NCBI GenBank assembly: GCA_943331295.2
Contig: CALQLA020000019.1
Coordinates: 23,785-87,784 of the forward strand
Direction: 5' to 3'
DNA from: Bordetella parapertussis
GTDB taxonomy: Bacteria; Pseudomonadota; Gammaproteobacteria; Burkholderiales; Casimicrobiaceae
Length of the DNA: 64,000 nt
The notes below the pieces were generated by a model that did not search any database, was not told the origin of the DNA, and was given only the letters and a program-made list of their open reading frames with translations. Shown here piece after piece: positions 63,529 through 64,000 of the stretch (positions are counted from its first letter, which is position 1; each line of letters starts with the position of its first letter). Position numbers and translations under genes: made by a program.

Positions 63529-63634
63529 TCTTCTCGATGACGGGCCTTGCCGCCCGCGCCGCCGGCAACACCGGCCCGCGCGGGTGCCGAAAAGCCCCGA
63601 TGTACCCGCAAAACACCCCTCTCCAGGACCGATG

Positions 63635-64000
63635 ATGGACGACAACAAGACCAAAGCACTTGCGGCGGCACTGCAACAGATCGAAAAGCAGTTCGGCAAG
63701 GGCTCGATCATGAAAATGGGCGAGTCGCAGATCGAGAACGACCTGCAGACCGTCTCCACGGGTTCGCTCGGCCTCGACATCGCGCTGGGCGTCGGCGGGC
63801 TGCCGCGCGGCCGCGTGGTCGAGATCTACGGCCCCGAGTCGTCGGGCAAGACCACGCTGTCGCTGCAGGTCGTGGCCGAGGTGCAGAAGGCCGGCGGCAC
63901 CGCCGCCTACATCGACGCCGAGAACGCGCTCGACCCCGTCTACGCCGGCAAGCTCGGCGTCAACGTCGGCGACCTCCTGATCTCGCAGCCGGACACCGGC
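63635..64000 (+). CDS. recA: Recombinase RecA, N-terminal part (cut by window end)
   Basis: The first 122 codons of RecA. The start [20 protein letters not shown] is typical; an ATG just before (63632) is in frame. Walker [10 protein letters not shown] (66-74) is intact and [11 protein letters not shown] follows. The gene runs beyond 64000. Confidence 0.96.
   Translation, partial: MDDNKTKALAAALQQIEKQFGKGSIMKMGESQIENDLQTVSTGSLGLDIALGVGGLPRGRVVEIYGPESSGKTTLSLQVVAEVQKAGGTAAYIDAENALDPVYAGKLGVNVGDLLISQPDTG

Overview
The window is a GC-rich (by eye about 70%) chromosomal segment of a proteobacterium, most likely a betaproteobacterium. The evidence is the housekeeping order glyA-nrdR-ribD-ribE at the left and ribBA-ribH-nusB-thiL-pgpA-cinA-type-recA at the right, a DUF2788 gene, many TRAP and ABC solute-binding proteins, and a recA promoter carrying GAACG/CGTTC, a motif known for a non-canonical LexA of some betaproteobacteria. 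No rRNA, tRNA, CRISPR, IS element or phage gene was recognised.

Layout. 0.1-3.8 kb: a TRAP dicarboxylate-type transporter (DctP forward; DctQM convergent on the minus strand). 4.0-9.4 kb: glyA, nrdR, ribD, ribE, two small membrane proteins and ispD. 9.4-13.2 kb (minus): a Fe(III)-type ABC importer. 13.5-15.6 kb (minus): MazG-like pyrophosphohydrolase, RlmJ and a SAM methyltransferase. 15.9-18.0 kb: old yellow enzyme and an MDR oxidoreductase. 18.1-26.1 kb: a TetR gene followed by a tightly packed operon of ureohydrolase, ArgH-like lyase, polar amino-acid ABC transporter, luciferase-like monooxygenase and Gfo/Idh/MocA dehydrogenase. 26.2-38.4 kb: an amino-acid ABC transporter divergent from a D-threonine-aldolase-family enzyme, its binding protein, an amidohydrolase and HyuAB, then an NMT1/TauA-type ABC importer. 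38.7-42.1 kb: IorAB molybdenum hydroxylase and a DUF2889 protein. 42.1-45.6 kb: an MFS exporter and methylmalonate-semialdehyde dehydrogenase. 45.8-49.2 kb (minus): type IV minor pilins fimT-pilE-pilV-pilW-pilX. 49.4-52.9 kb: glutaryl-CoA dehydrogenase, zeta-GST isomerase, FAH-family hydrolase and an alpha/beta hydrolase. 53.0-58.1 kb: a TetR-controlled RND efflux operon. 58.2-64.0 kb: ribBA, ribH, nusB, a solitary binding protein, thiL, pgpA, a GNAT remnant, a PncC/CinA protein and the start of recA.

The riboflavin genes are split by about 50 kb of accessory transport and catabolism genes, so the middle of the window looks like material accumulated inside an old rib locus. Many operons are translationally coupled through ATGA or GTGA overlaps. 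Ten copies of a palindromic REP-like element (TAGCCCGGGTTGAGCG family) sit at six gene ends. The two most likely undescribed systems are the ureohydrolase/ArgH-like operon (18.1-26.1 kb) and the aldolase/amidohydrolase/HyuAB cluster with two ABC importers (26.2-38.4 kb).
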